From: Ursus arctos
Taxonomy: Eukaryota > Chordata > Mammalia > Carnivora > Ursidae
Assembly: GCF_023065955.2 (NCBI RefSeq)
Contig: NW_026622764.1
Span: 77,307,333-77,371,332 of the forward strand
Length of the DNA stretch: 64,000 nucleotides
Direction: 5' to 3'
In this document: piece by piece, positions 1-11,899 of the stretch
Position numbering within the stretch: position 1 is the first letter of the stretch
Layout of the letters: the number at the start of each line of letters is the position of its first letter
The notes under the pieces: generated by a model
What the model saw: only the letters and a program-made list of their open reading frames with translations
The model's database searches: none
What the model was told of the DNA's origin: nothing
Made by a program: the position numbers and the translations under genes

Positions 1-747
1 TTTTGTTATTAGCCACTCTTAACTAAAAGTGTAGGTTCAGAACGTGAAGGATGCAACCGATCCTGATACAAGAATATGTAGAACAAGTGGAGTGTAAGTG
101 TGTTGATTCCCTCACATTTCTTAAATGGTATTGCCATCTTTCCAGTTGCTGAAAGAAGAAACGTTCATACAGGCAGTCTTCACTTAACACAGTCCTTGGT
201 GACTGAATTTGGTGTTTCCCAGAGCCTTGCAAATTGAGGACACAACTTTATCTCAGTTACCACAGAACTGAGCAAAGCATGAACCACCGTATTTATGTAT
301 ATACAGACACCATCCTGAATATGGTAATGTTATTCTTTTAGCTCCTCCCATAAATTTTCTAGGGCAGTGAAGTTTATAATATCAGAAATTCCCAATCCAT
401 TTCTTTTAAGATGGTTATATCAGAGTCTTCTAAACCAGTTCATTTTTCTAGTTTTTAAGTGTCTCTGGAGAACTTATTACTGATTTTATAGGTTTTTTTG
501 TTCCATCTTTTCTTCTGTAAAATCAAAGAATGGTTTTACAAAGAAATCAGAGATAAAAATGAAAGAATAACAAAATGTGCTTTTTAGTCTTTCCCCTGAA
601 TTTCTTCCACTGACAAACTACTAGAGGTTGTTTTTTTGTTTTTTGTTTTTTGGGTTTTTTGTTTTGTTTGTTTTTTAAAAAAACTATCTCATTGCTTACT
701 GTGCTAATCTGACTCATTTATTTAATAAATTCTGTCTTTTCTTTTAG
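1..747 (+). other. ZMYM5: ZMYM5 intron sequence, left edge
   Basis: AT-rich intronic sequence upstream of the MYM exon. It ends in a pyrimidine-rich tract and an AG at 746-747, the acceptor for the exon at 748. A T/G-rich low-complexity run lies near 628-676. I see no other gene or clear repeat here. Confidence 0.6.
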
Positions 748-960
748 ATTCGCCATGAAGTCAGCGTTAATAATGTAATACATAAACTGTGCAGTAACCA
801 GTGCTTTAATAAGTACAGGTTGGCCAATGGTCTAATAATGAATTGCTGTGAACAGTGTGGAGAGTACTTGCCCAGTAAAAGTGCTGGAAACAATGTCCTG
901 ATCATTGAAGGTCAGCAGACAAGATTTTGCTGCTACGGTTGTGTTAATGAATATAAACAG
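748..960 (+). CDS. ZMYM5: ZMYM5 internal exon, MYM-type zinc finger
   Basis: The exon is 213 bp, exactly 71 codons. It is bounded by a pyrimidine-rich acceptor ending TTTTAG and by a GTAATT donor at 961. The peptide starts [20 protein letters not shown] and ends in [12 protein letters not shown]. Its paired cysteines (CSNQC, CCEQC, FCCYGC) are those of a MYM-type (TRASH-like) zinc finger, thought to mediate protein contacts in nuclear chromatin regulators. It joins in phase 0 to the terminal exon at 13062, giving ...[12 protein letters not shown]..., the junction I recall for ZMYM5 (ZNF237). Earlier exons lie left of the window. ZMYM2 and ZMYM1/6 are close paralogues, but the terminal exon and the downstream PSPC1 gene favour ZMYM5. 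Confidence 0.93.
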
Positions 961-1763
961 GTAATTCTTTTCAATGCATTTTAATAGCTTCTCCCTGTTA
1001 GCCTACTTTAGCCAGATTTATCTTAGAATCTCAGTTCCATTTTTGTCAATTTGTCATTGAGCCGTCCCATCTCAAATGAGTATTGAAATCAGTTGGTTAT
1101 TCTAAGCTAGTTTTCCTTCCTCTTCTATTTTTTAGAATAGTTTGTAGAGAAAATAGATATTAACTTTTCTAAAATGTTTGGTAGAATTCACCTGTGAAGC
1201 CAGTCCTGGACTTTTGTTTGTTGAGAGTTTTTCGATAACTGATTCAGTTTTGTAAGATTATGTTTCTAGGAATTTACCCATTTCTTCTAAGTTGTCCATA
1301 TGTTGGCATATAATTTTTTGTATTATCCTCTTATAATCTTTTGTGTTTCTGTAGTGTCATTATTCTCCATTTATAATTTTGAGTATTCTTTCCTTGATGA
1401 GTGGCTAATGCTTTATCAATTATCTGTTTTATCTTTTCAAATGGTCTTTTCTGTTGTTTTTTTAATCTCTGAGTATTTACTCTCTGTTATTTTCTTCTTT
1501 CTACAGGCTTTGGACTTGCTTTGTTCTTTTTTCTAGCTCTTTTAGGTGTACAGTTAGATTGTTTGAGATTTGTTTTGCTTTTTAAAGTAGGCCTGTGTTG
1601 CTATAAACTTCCCTCTTAGAACTGCTTTTTGCTGTGTCCCAGAGATTTTGGACCATCACATTTTCATTTTCATTTGTCTCCATGTATTTTTTTAATTTTC
1701 TTTCATTTCTTCATTGACCCCTTCATTGATTGTTTAGTTGAATGTTTTTTAGCCTCCATGTGT

Positions 1764-1977
1764 TTTGTTTTTGTTTTTTGTTTTTTTTAAGATTTTATTT
1801 ATTCATTTGACAGAGAGAGAGACAGCCAGAGAGAGAGGGAACACAAGCAGGGGGAGTGGGAGAGGAAGAAGCAGGCTTCCAGCGGAGGAGCCTGATGTGG
1901 GGCTTGATCCCAGAACACCGGGATCACGCCCTGAGCTAAAGGCAGACGCTTAACGACTGAGCCAACCAGGCGCCCCC
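1764..1977 (-). mobile_element. Can-SINE, minus strand
   Basis: A poly-T-rich start, then the CT-rich region (seen as GA-rich) and the tRNA-derived head ending near CCAGGCGCCCC. A short direct repeat CATGTGTTT flanks it (1757-1765 and about 1977-1985). It sits inside L1-1. Confidence 0.9.
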
Positions 1978-2164
1978 ATGTGTTTCTTTTTTTTCCTGCT
2001 TTTTTTCTTAAATTTGTAGTTTCATACTGTTGTTATCAGGAAAGATGCTTGATATGATTTCAGTCTTCAATTTATTGAGACTTATTTTGTGGCCTAACAT
2101 GTAATCTATCCAGGTGAGTGTTCCTTGTGCACTTGAAAAGAATGTATTCTGCTGGTTTGAGATG

Positions 2165-2205
2165 GAATATATACACATACATACATACATACACATACAT
2201 ACATA
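2165..2205. repeat. (CATA)n microsatellite
   Basis: Tandem CATA/CACATA units within the old L1, about 40 bp. Confidence 0.85.
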
Positions 2206-2420
2206 CCTGTTTAGTCCATCCAGTCTAATGTGTCAATTCAAAGCCACAGTTTTCTTGTTGATGTGCACTCTAGATGATTTATCCATTGATGCAAGTGAGG
2301 TGTTAATGTCCCCTCTATTACTATCAATTTCTCCTCAATGTCTGTTAACATTTGCTTTATGTATTTCGGTGCTCCTGTGTTTGGTACATGGATATATACA
2401 ATTGTATATCCTTTCTTGCT

Positions 2421-2433
2421 CTCTTCCCTTGTG
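2421..2433. repeat. Target-site duplication of L1-A, left copy
   Basis: CTCTTCCCTTGTG, perfectly repeated at 8391-8403. A run of nine T at 2436-2444 follows, the complement of a poly-A tail. Confidence 0.8.
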
Positions 2434-3252
2434 AGTTTTTTTTTAACAATTTTATTATTTTAACCTTAAAATGCCATCTTTAAGATGATTATGAGTAATT
2501 ATATGTAAAAACATTACTTACAAGACCATATTGAACAGAATATAGTCATCAGAAAAATACCAGTGGCATGATATTAGATAGAATATTATGAAACTGATTA
2601 AAGCACATTAATATTTACCAAGAGTAATTATTCTGATGATGCCATTTTTAAACTTCAGAAAATAGATATAAATAAGTTTTTTCTTTCTCTACAATGATAT
2701 ATTATTTTTATTCGGTTAGAAATAATTTCATTTCTTTTATTATTATTAAAATGTATTATTTGTTTCAGGGGTACAGGTCTGTGATTCTTCAGTCATACAC
2801 AGTGCCTACCACATGTACCCTCCCCAAAGTCCATCACCCAGCCATGCCATCCCTCCCACCCTCCTCCACTCCAGCAACCATCAGTTGGTTTCCTGAGATT
2901 AAGAGTCTCTTATGGTTTGTCTCTCTCTCTGCTTTCGCCTTGTTTCATTTTTTTCCTCACTTCCCCTGTGATCCTCTGCCTTGTTTCTTAAATTCTTCAT
3001 ATCTGTGAGATCACTTGATAATTATCTTTCTCTGATTGACTTATTTCACTTAGCATAATACCCTCTAGTTCTATCCACGTCATTGCAAATGACAAGATTT
3101 CGGTTTTTTGATGGCTGAGTAATATTCCACTGTATGTATATACTACTTCTTTATCCATTCACCTGTCAGTGGACATCTAGGCTCTTTCCATAGTTTGGCT
3201 ATTGTGGACATTGCTGCTATAACCATTGGGGTGCAGGTGCCCCTTCAGATCA

Positions 3253-4544
3253 CTACATTTGTATCTTCGGGGTAAATAACTGAAGATTAGTTAACCATAG
3301 AGTTGAGAGTCTATTTCTGAGTTCTCTTTTCGGTTCCATCGATTTGTGTGTCTGTTTTTGTGCCAGTACCATACTGTCTTGATGATTACAGCTTTGTAAT
3401 AGAGCTTGAAGCCTGGAATTGTGATCCCACCAGCTTTGGTTCTCTTTTTCAACATTCCTCTGGCTATTCGGGGTCTTTTCTGGTTCCATACAAATTTTAG
3501 GATGATTTGTTACAAGCTCTGTGAAAAAAGTTGATGGAATTTTGGTAGGAATTGCATTGAATGTATAGATTGCTCTAGGTAGCATAGACATTTTCACAAT
3601 ATTTGTTCTTCCAATCCATGAACATGAACGTTTTTCCATTTCTTTGTGTCTTCCTCAGTTTCTTTCATGAGTATTCTATAGTTTTCCAGTACAGATCTTT
3701 GCCTCTTTGGTTAGATCTATTCCTGAGTATCTTACAGTTTTTGGTGCAATTGTAAATGGGATTGACTCCTTAATTTCCTTTTCCTCTGTCTCATTGTTGG
3801 TGTCTAGACATGCAACTAATTTCTGTGCATTGATTTTAAATCCTGCAACTTTACTGAATTCCTGTATGAATTCTAGCAATTTTGGGGTGTAGTCTTTTGG
3901 ATTTTCGACATAAAGTATCATATCATCTGCAAAGAGTGAGAGTTGGACTACTTCCTTGCTGATTTGGATACCTTTTATTTTTTTTGTTGTCTGATTGCTG
4001 AGGCTAGAACTTCCAGTACTATGTTGAACAGCAGTGATGATAGTGGACATCCCTGCCATGTTTCTGACTTTGGGGGAAAAGCTGTCAGTTTTTTCCCATT
4101 GAGAATGATACTCACTGTGGGCTTTTCATAGATGGCCTTTGTGATATTGAGGTATGTACCCTCTATTTCTACACTGTGAAGAGTTTTCATCAAGAAAGGA
4201 TGCTGTACCTTGTTAAATGCTTTTCTGCATCTATCGAGAGAGGATCACATGGTTCTTGTCCTTCCTTTCATTTACGTAGTGTATCACAGTGATTGATTTG
4301 TAGATGAGGAGCCACCTTGCAGCCCAGGTATAACTCCCACTTGGCGGTGGTGAATAATCCTTTTAATGTACTGTTGGATCCTATTGGCTAGTATTTTGGT
4401 GAGAATTTTTGCATCCATGTTCAGCAGGGATATTGGTCTGTAATTCTCCTTTTTGGTGGGGTCTTTGTCTGGTTTGGGGATCAAAGTAATGCTGGCCTCA
4501 TAAAATGAGTTTGGATGTTTTCCTTCCATTTCTATTTTTTGCAA
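3253..4544 (-). pseudogene. L1-A ORF2 reverse transcriptase and C-terminal remnants
   Basis: Several frames on the minus strand carry broken RT text: [21 protein letters not shown] (about 4284-4544), [17 protein letters not shown] (about 3975-4193), [14 protein letters not shown] (about 3676-4059) and [19 protein letters not shown] (about 3253-3639). Frames shift between them. FADD, the RT catalytic pair, survives as text but not in a usable reading frame. Confidence 0.85.
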
Positions 4545-5096
4545 ACAGTTTCAGAAGAATAGGTATTAATTCTTCTTTAAATGTGTGGTAGAATTCCGCT
4601 GGAAAGCCATCTGCCCCGGGGTTCATGTTTGTTGGGAGATTTTTGATTACTGCTTCAATTTCCTTGCTGGTTCTGGGTCTGTTCAGGTTTTCTATTTCTC
4701 CCCGGTTCAGTTTTGCCTAATTTGTTGGTATATAGTTGCTCATAATACACTCTTACAATTGTTTGTATTTCTTCAGCGTTGCTTATGCTCTCTCTTCCTT
4801 CTTTCATGGTTTTATTGACTTGGGTCCTTCTTTCATTTTGATAAGTCTGGCCAGAGGTTTATCAATCTTATTATTTCTTTCAAAGAACTAGCTCCTAGTT
4901 TCATTGATCTGTTTTACTGCTCTTTTGGTTTCTATTTCATTGATTTCTGCTTTAATCTTTGTTATTTCTCTTCTCTTGCTGGGTTTACGTTTTATTTGCT
5001 GTTCTTTCTCCAGCTCCTTTAAGTGTAGGGTTAAGTTGTATATTTGAGAACTTTCTTGTTTCTTGAAAAAGGCTTGTATTGCTGTATGCTTCCCTC

Positions 5097-6035
5097 TTAC
5101 GGCCGCATTGTTGCATCCCAAAGGTTTTGAAAAGTTGTGTTTTCATTTTCATTTGTTTCCATGAATTTTTTAAATTCTTCTTTAATTTCCTGGTTGACCC
5201 ATTCATTCTTTAGTAGGATGCTCTTTACACTACATGTATATGAGTTCTTTCTAAATTTTCTGTTGTGATTGAGTTCCAGCTTCAAAGCATTGTGGTCTGA
5301 AAATATGCAGGGAATGATCCCAGTCTTTTTGTATTGGTTGAGACCTGATTTGTGACTTAGGATGTGATCTATTCTGAAGAATGTTCCGTGTGCACTTGAG
5401 AAGAATGTGTATTCTGTTGCTTTAGGGTGGAATGTTCTGAATACATCTGTGAAGTCCATCTGGTCCAGTGTGTCATTTAGAGCCCTTATTTCCTTGTTGA
5501 TCTTTTGCTTAGATGATCTGTCCATTTTCGTGAGCGGGGTGTTAAAGCCCCCTATTATTATTGTATTATTCTCAATGCGTTTCTTTGATTTCGTTATTAA
5601 TTGGCTTATATAATTGGCTGCTCTCATATTAGGGGCATAAATATTTACAATTGTTAGATCTTCTTGTTGGATAGACCCTTTAAGTACGATAGAGTGTCCT
5701 TCCTCATCTCTTACTCCAGTTTTTGGTTTAAAATCTAATTCGTCTGATATGAGGAGTGCCACTCCAGCTTTCCTTTGATGTTCATTAGCATGATAAATGG
5801 TTTTCCACCCCCTCACTTTAAATCTGGAGGTGTCCTTGGGTCTAAAATGAGTCTCTTGGAGACAGCATATCGATGGGTTTTGCTTTTTTATCCAATCTGA
5901 TACCCTGTGTCTTTTGATTGGGGCATTTAGTCCATTTACATTCGGGGTAACTATTGAATGATATGAATGTAGTGCCATTGTATTGCCTGTAAGGTGACTG
6001 TTACTGTATATTGTCTCTGTTCCTTTCTGGTCCAT
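5097..6035 (-). pseudogene. L1-A ORF2 endonuclease fragment
   Basis: This 312-codon open segment is the longest coding remnant of L1-A. It covers the ORF2 N-terminal apurinic-like endonuclease: NVNGLN, CCLQETH (catalytic Glu), RIDH and SDHNALKLE are present. The motif normally reading GD(F/L)NTPL is GGFNTPL here, so the catalytic Asp appears replaced by Gly. The reading frame breaks after the [16 protein letters not shown] segment, before the RT domain. In an intact L1 this domain nicks the target DNA for target-primed reverse transcription; this copy could not. Confidence 0.85.
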
Positions 6036-8138
6036 GTTAGTTTTGGGCTCTCCCTTTGCTTAGAGGACCCATTTCAATATTTTTTGTAGGGCTGGTTTGG
6101 TGATTGCAAATTCTTTTAGTTTGTTTGTCCTGGAAGCTTTTTATCTCTCCTTCTATTTTGAATGACAGCCTAGCTGGATAAAGTATTCTCGGCTGCATTT
6201 TTTTTTTCATGACTATATCTTCTCAGTCCTTTCTGGCCTGCCAGGTCTCTGTGGATAGGTCTGCTGCCAATCTAATGTTTCTGCCGTTGTAGATTACAGA
6301 CTTCTTGTCCCAAGCTTCTTTCAGAATTTTCTCTTTGTCTCTGACATTTGTAAGTTTTACTAGTAGACGTCGGCGTGTTGACCTATTTTATTGATGTTGA
6401 GGGGAGTTCTCTGAGCCTCCTGGATTTTGATGCCTGTTTCCTTCCCCAAATTAGGGAAGTTCTCCGCTATAATTTACTCCAGTATACCTTCTGCTCCTCT
6501 CTCTCTTTCTTCTTCTGGGAAACCAATTATTCTAATATTGTTTTGCTCTGTGGTATCACTTACCTCTTGAATTCTCCCCTCGTGATCCAGGAGCTGTTTC
6601 TCTCTCTCTTTCTCAGCTTTTTATTCTCCATCATTTGGTCTTCTGTGTCACTAATTCTCTCTTCTGCCTCATTTAGTCTTGCAGTTAGAGCCTCCATTTT
6701 TGATTGCACCTTATTAATAGCCTTTTTTGATTTTGACTTGATTCAATTTTATTTCTCCAGAAAAGGATTCTCTAGTGTCTTCTATCCTTTTTTCAACCCA
6801 GCTAGTATCTTTATAATCATTATTCTGAACTCTAGTTCCAACATCTTACTAATGTCCATATTGATTAGGTCCCTGGCAGTCAGTATTGCCTCTTGTTCTC
6901 TTTTTTGAGGTTTTTCCATTTTGTTATTTTGTCAAGACAAGAATAGATGAACGAGAGAACAAAATACTAAAATGGGACCAATGACCCCAGAGAAGTACAT
7001 ACTAAACAAATCAGAGGAGACCTGAAAAAAAAAAAAAGAATATGATCAGTCTCGTGAATAGAACAGAGCCATACACTAGATTTTGGGTGTAGTTTGGTCT
7101 GGTAGAAGAAACTACATCCCAGAATTTTAAAGAAAGACAGAATGTATATACAAAAAATATGCTTAAATACAATGAAGAGATAGAATATGACTGTAAAAAT
7201 GATTTTTTAAATGAATTATAAGGGGATAAGTTGGTTGTAAAAGGAAATAATAATTTTTAAAAAAATAAAAAATTTAAAGTTGAAAGACTAAAGAATCATG
7301 GGGAAAAAGCCATGAATTCTGTGTGCTATATTCCCTTAGTACTGGAGTTTGCAGTTCTCATTGATGGGTAAACTTAGTCTTGGCTGGGTGTTCTTGCTGA
7401 TCTTCTGGGGTAGGGGCTGTTGCATTGATTCCCCAGGCAGAATTGCACTGCCCTTTCTAGGGGCCAGGCTAAGTATTCTACTCCGGGTTGTTCTCTGTAC
7501 GTTTTGTACCCTGAAGGCTTAATGCATAGCTTTAGAGGATGAGAATGAAAATGGCTGCTTCCCAGTCTCTGGCCCTGGAGGAGCCGAAAGGCTCAGGGCC
7601 GCACTCCTCATTGCACCCTCAAAGCAGTCAGTCCTTTCTGTCTCCCTGGTCTCTGTCCGCACTCTGTGCTAACCTGCAGGGCCTGTGACCAAATGTTTCT
7701 ATCTCTGGCGCACAGCCCTGTTTGGAGTCTCCAAACCCAGCAGATTCTTGTAGTGCACTCCCGTACCGCTCGTCCCAGGGGAGGAAAGGGAGGGATTCTC
7801 CCCAGTTCTGTTGCTTGTTGGACTCCAGCTCCAAGAGCAGTGGCCCGACTGTGCTGCCGATCACGGTTTATGGCGACTCCGTGCTGAGAGCCCACCCCTC
7901 GGCTCTCTCTTTGCAGCCGGCTTCCCCGCTCTTATACCTGGGAGCTCTGCTGCACTCAGGCACCCCCAGGCTTGAGGGTCCTGATACCACACTGTCCCAG
8001 CAGGGGTTCCACCCCCTGCTTAACCACTGGAGCCATGTCCCTCACCAAAGCAGACTTCTAAAAGTTCTGATTTTGTATTCCTTTGCTCTGTCACTTGGCG
8101 GTAGCCCGCTTAAGGAGGCTCCCTCACCGCCTCCCCCG

Positions 8139-8162
8139 CCCCCCCCCCCCCCCCCCCCCCCC
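8139..8162. repeat. Poly-C tract (24 C) in L1-A 5' UTR
   Basis: An uninterrupted run of 24 C between two G residues, in the GC-rich 5' UTR of L1-A. It is G24 on the L1 sense strand. Confidence 0.95.
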
Positions 8163-8839
8163 GCCTCGCCGCAGTCTGTCTTCCCATATATCACCTAACA
8201 TTCACTTCTCCACATGTCCTGCCTTGTAGAAAGTGGTCGCTTTTTCTGTTCATAGAGTTGCTGCTATTCTTTTCTTCATTCTCCAGTTGAGTTCATAGGT
8301 GTTCAGAGGTTTGATAGCTATCTAGCTGAATTCCTGGGACCAGACTAAATTTAGGTCTCCTACTCCTCTGCCATCTTGGACTCCCAGGACCTCTTCCCTT
8401 GTGGTTTGATGGATTTCTTTAATGTTATGTTTGGATTCCTTTCCCCTTTTTGTGTGTGTATGACAGGTTTTTGATTTGTGGTTACCACTGGGTTCATACA
8501 TAACATTTTACATGTATAGCGGTCTCTGTTAAGTTGATGGTTGCTTTATTTCGAACGCATTCTGAAAGCACTACATTTTTACTACCCTTTCCACATTTTA
8601 TATATATGTTTTCATATTTTATTTACATCCTTTTGTTTTGTGTATTCCTAAACTAATTTTTGTAGATATAATAGATTTTACTACTTTTGTGTTTTAATCT
8701 CCATACTGGCTTTATAAGTGATTAATCTACTACCTTTACAATATATTTGTTTTTACCTGTGAAATATTTTCTTTTCATAATTGTCTGTGATTTGTGGCCT
8801 TTTCTTTCCAGTTAAAGAATTCCCTTTAACATTTCTTGT

Positions 8840-9036
8840 GGGGTGCCTGGATGGCTTAGTTGGTTAAGCATCTGACTCTTGGTTTCTGCTCAGGTCGTGA
8901 TCTCAGGGTCCTAGGATCAATTTCCGCGTCAGGCTCCATGCTCAGCCAAGAGTCTGCTTCCCCTCTCTCTTTCTCTCCCTCTGCCCCCGCATGTGTACAC
9001 ACACTCTCTAAAATAAGTAAGTAAATCTTTAAAAGG
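8840..9036 (+). mobile_element. Can-SINE, plus strand
   Basis: Head GGGTGCCTGGATGGC, CT-rich body, tail ending AAATCTTTAAAA. A second SINE follows after only about 12 bp, with AAGAATTCC-type sequence repeated at the borders. Confidence 0.88.
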
Positions 9037-9048
9037 AAGAATTCCTGG

Positions 9049-9264
9049 GGTGCTTGGATGGCTCAGACAGTTAAGCATCTATCTTTGGCTCAGGTCATGA
9101 TTTCAGGATCCTGGGATCGAGCCCCAACATGGGCCTCCCTGCTCAGCAGGGAGTCTGCTTCTCCCTCTCCCTCTGCTCCTCCTCTCTGCTCATGTGCTTG
9201 CTCTCTCTCTCTCTCTGTCTTGCTCTCTTTCTCTCAGATAAACAAATAAATCTTTTAAAAAAAA
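9049..9264 (+). mobile_element. Can-SINE, plus strand
   Basis: Head GGGGTGCTTGGATGGC, long CT repeat, tail AAATAAATCTTTTAAAA. It is a tandem neighbour of the 8840 copy. AATTCC(G/C)TTTAACATT flanks the pair. Confidence 0.88.
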
Positions 9265-9528
9265 ATTCCGTTTAACATTCTTGTAAGGCTGGTTTAGTGG
9301 TGATGAACTCCATTAACTTTTGTTTCTCTGGGAAACTATTTCTCCTATTCTGAATGATAATCTTGCTGGGTAAAGTATTCTTGGTTATAGGTTTCTTCTT
9401 TATCACTTTGAATATATCATACCACTTTCTTTTGGTCTACAAAGTTTCTGCTGGAAAATGAGCTAATAACCTTAGGTTTCCCTTGTTTATAACTATTTTC
9501 TCTTGCTTCTTTAAAAATTCTGCATTTA

Positions 9529-9749
9529 GGGGTGCCTGGGTGGCTCAGTCGTTAAGTGTCTGCCTTTGGCTCAGGGCGTGATCCCGGTATTATAGGATCG
9601 AGCCCCACATCAGGATCAGGTTCCCCCGCTGGGAGCCTGCTTCTTCCTCTCCCACTACCCCTGCTTGTATTCCCTCTCTCACTGGCTGTGTCTCTCTCTG
9701 TCAAATAAATAAATAAATAAATAAATAAAAAATAAATAAATAAATAAAT
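9529..9749 (+). mobile_element. Can-SINE with (AAAT)n tail
   Basis: Full head, body and a long (AAAT)n tail. Perfect 13-bp TSD AATTCTGCATTTA at 9516-9528 and 9750-9762. Confidence 0.93.
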
Positions 9750-10600
9750 AATTCTGCATTTATCATTACTTTTTGCTATTTTCATTATTATGTGTCTTGG
9801 CATGGACCTTCTTGGGTTCATCTTGTTAGGGGCTCTCTGTGCTTCCTAAACCTGTTTCGTTCCTAGAGTAGGGATGTTTTCAGCTAGTATTTATTGAAAT
9901 AACTTTCCTTCTGGCATCCTTACACTGCAGATGTTATTATGCTTAATGATGTTGCAGAGTTCCCTTAACCTGTTTTCACTTTTTATTCTTTTTTCTTTTT
10001 GCTGTTTAGCTTGAATGATTGCCAATACTCTTCCAGATTTCTGATCTGTTCTTCTTCTTCCTCTAATCTGCTGTTCATTCCCTCTATTTCAGTTACTGAA
10101 TTCTTCAGCTCTGGTTGGTTCTTTTTTGTATTTTCTGTCTTTTTGTTGAAGTTCTGAGTTCATCCACTCTTAATACTTAAGTCTAATGACTATCTTTATG
10201 ATCATTACTTTAAATTCTTCATCAGGCATATTGCTTATCTCCATTTCATATAGCTTTTTTGTAATTTTGTCCTGTTCTTTCATTTGGGCCATATTCCTCT
10301 GTCTCATTTTGTCTAATTTTCTGTGTTTGTTTCTCCATTTTAAGAAGGTCAGCTTTATCTCCTGGTCTTAAAAATGATGGCCTTATGTAGAAAAAGTCCT
10401 ATGGAGCCCTATAACACAATCTGTCTTAGTCACCAGAACCATATGCTCCAGGGGTGTCTCTTGTGTGGGCTGCGTGCACCCTCCTGTTGTAACTCAGCCA
10501 TGATTGCCTTCAGTCCAGCCACCTATAGTGACCTACTTTGTTTGCTGTTGATGCACGGCATGGTTTGTGATTCCAAAAACTGGGAGGAAAAGCCAATAAA

Positions 10601-11032
10601 TAGTGATACAGACATGTTACTTTGAGATTTGGACATAAACACCAAATGAATCGGCTAATAGTGTTGAAAATGATTGACTTCTGGGAAAGGAGACATGGGT
10701 ATAGATGATAGGGGAGTGCTATTTGTTTTGATTAACCAGGTATAACTGGTTATTGCTTTATATTAAATGTATATTCAATTTGATTGAATAAAACCTTTAC
10801 AATATGTTAAAGTTACTGAAGTTCAGAGAAAGTGTCTTACCCAAAGTCACATAGCTAGATTTGACCTCACATCTAAAACTTTAGTTTGCTCTATTGCATC
10901 TGACATGAATATTTAATTATACATGTGCCTTATCTCCCTTAATAAGCTGTAGGTTCCCTGAGGCCAGGATCTATATCTGATTCAGTTTAGTAATCTTCAG
11001 AATAAGTAGCCTTATAAGGTGACCTAACCATC
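10601..11032. other. Intron sequence with a weak MIR-like piece
   Basis: No gene seen. About 10810-10900 resembles the core of a MIR in reverse (CAGAGAAAGTGTCTTACCCAAAGTCAC-like text, quoted only in part: CCCAAAGTCACATAGCTAG). The rest looks like unique intron. Confidence 0.4.
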
Positions 11033-11047
11033 TAACATGACACTTCT

Positions 11048-11241
11048 TTTTTTTTTTTTTTTTTTTTTTTTAATTTGACAGAGATAGAGACAGCCAGCGA
11101 GAGAGGGAACACAAGCAGGGGGAGTGGGAGAGGAAGAAGCAGGCTCATAGTGGAGGAGCCTGATGGGCTCGATTCCATAATGCCGGGATCATGCCCTGAG
11201 CCGAAGGCAGACACTTAACCGCTGTGCCACCCAGGCGCCCC
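11048..11241 (-). mobile_element. Can-SINE, minus strand
   Basis: About 25 T then the reversed SINE body and head. Perfect 15-bp TSD TAACATGACACTTCT at 11033-11047 and 11242-11256. Confidence 0.94.
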
Positions 11242-11276
11242 TAACATGACACTTCTGAGAGTAAAATGAGATTCTG

Positions 11277-11478
11277 GGGATGCCTGGGTGGCTCAGTCGT
11301 TAAGCATCTGCCTTTGGCTCAGGTCGTGATCCCAGCGTTCTGGGACTGAGCCCCGTATCGGGCTCCCTGCTTGACAGGAAGCCTGCTTCTCCCTCTCCCA
11401 CTCCCTCTGCTTGTGTTCCCTCTCTCGCTGCCTCTGTCTCTGTCAAATAAATAAATAAGATCTTTTAAAAAATAAGTA
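11277..11478 (+). mobile_element. Can-SINE, plus strand
   Basis: Head GGATGCCTGGGTGGCTCAG, tail AAATAAATAAG. Perfect 14-bp TSD AAAATGAGATTCTG at 11263-11276 and 11479-11492. It inserted 35 bp from the previous SINE. Confidence 0.94.
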
Positions 11479-11899
11479 AAAATGAGATTCTGTCAATAAA
11501 TATAGTGCTCTTCATCTTGGTACCTTTCTTTGCAGTGTTTTTTGTTTGTTTGTTTTTTTACCTCCTTTTTTTTTTTAGACTTTAGTTAATTGGTGCCTAC
11601 CTCACCTGCTTTTTACTTAGCTTCAGTTTTCACCGAGGTCATCAGTAAAAATGTTGGTTGTGAGAGGAGGTAGTACTGCACTAGAGTATTTTTGAATTTC
11701 ATTTTCAGAGTCTCATGAATGTCCCCGGAAAGATGCCTGAAGACACAGATAGGGAAAGATATAACCAGTTTAATCTTGGAACATAGAATAGCAGAAAACC
11801 CATAAGTCTTTGGTTCAGCCACTTTTGTCTTCCTATTATCAGTTCTTGGTATTAGATCATATCAGTAATTGTCAGATGATCACAGGTATCCTGTTCATG

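Larger units (their letters stand above)
1165..2433 (-). mobile_element. Old L1 fragment, left part (L1-1), minus strand
   Basis: The + strand reads as reverse complement of L1 ORF2, with recognisable endonuclease and RT-region text and many stops. It is split by a minus Can-SINE at 1764-1977 and cut at 2433 by the younger L1-A. The same old element resumes at 8404. Divergence is high, so it is non-coding. Confidence 0.75.
2434..8390 (-). mobile_element. L1-A, near full-length L1, minus strand
   Basis: The 5' end is at 8390, where the complement reads GGAGTCCAAGATGGCAGAGG, a typical carnivore L1 start. The 5' UTR runs to about 6935, ORF1 remnants to about 6060, ORF2 remnants over about 6035-3253, and the 3' UTR to about 2735. 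The 13-bp TSDs (2421-2433, 8391-8403) put the insertion end at 2434, so about 290 bp beyond the L1 3' end look transduced. About 790 bp of ORF2 is missing at about 3281, judged against L1-D. Stops and frameshifts make it inactive. Confidence 0.85.
8404..10600 (-). mobile_element. Old L1 fragment, right part (L1-1), minus strand
   Basis: Continuation of the old L1 interrupted by L1-A. Complementary L1 ORF1 and 5'-region text is recognisable at about 9280-9520 and 9760-10400. Three + strand Can-SINEs sit inside. The right border near 10600 is approximate. Confidence 0.65.

Noticed and set aside
1300..1536. 78-codon hydrophobic ORF
   Set aside because: It lies in reverse L1 ORF2 sequence with T-rich codons and is not a gene.
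6375..6908. 177-codon + strand ORF with hydrophobic composition
   Set aside because: It is antisense to L1-A ORF1; the composition follows from the complement of A-rich coding sequence.
7722..8198. 158-codon + strand ORF with a polyproline run
   Set aside because: It lies antisense to the L1-A 5' UTR and its proline run is only the poly-C tract. It shows no similarity to the L1-D antisense ORF.
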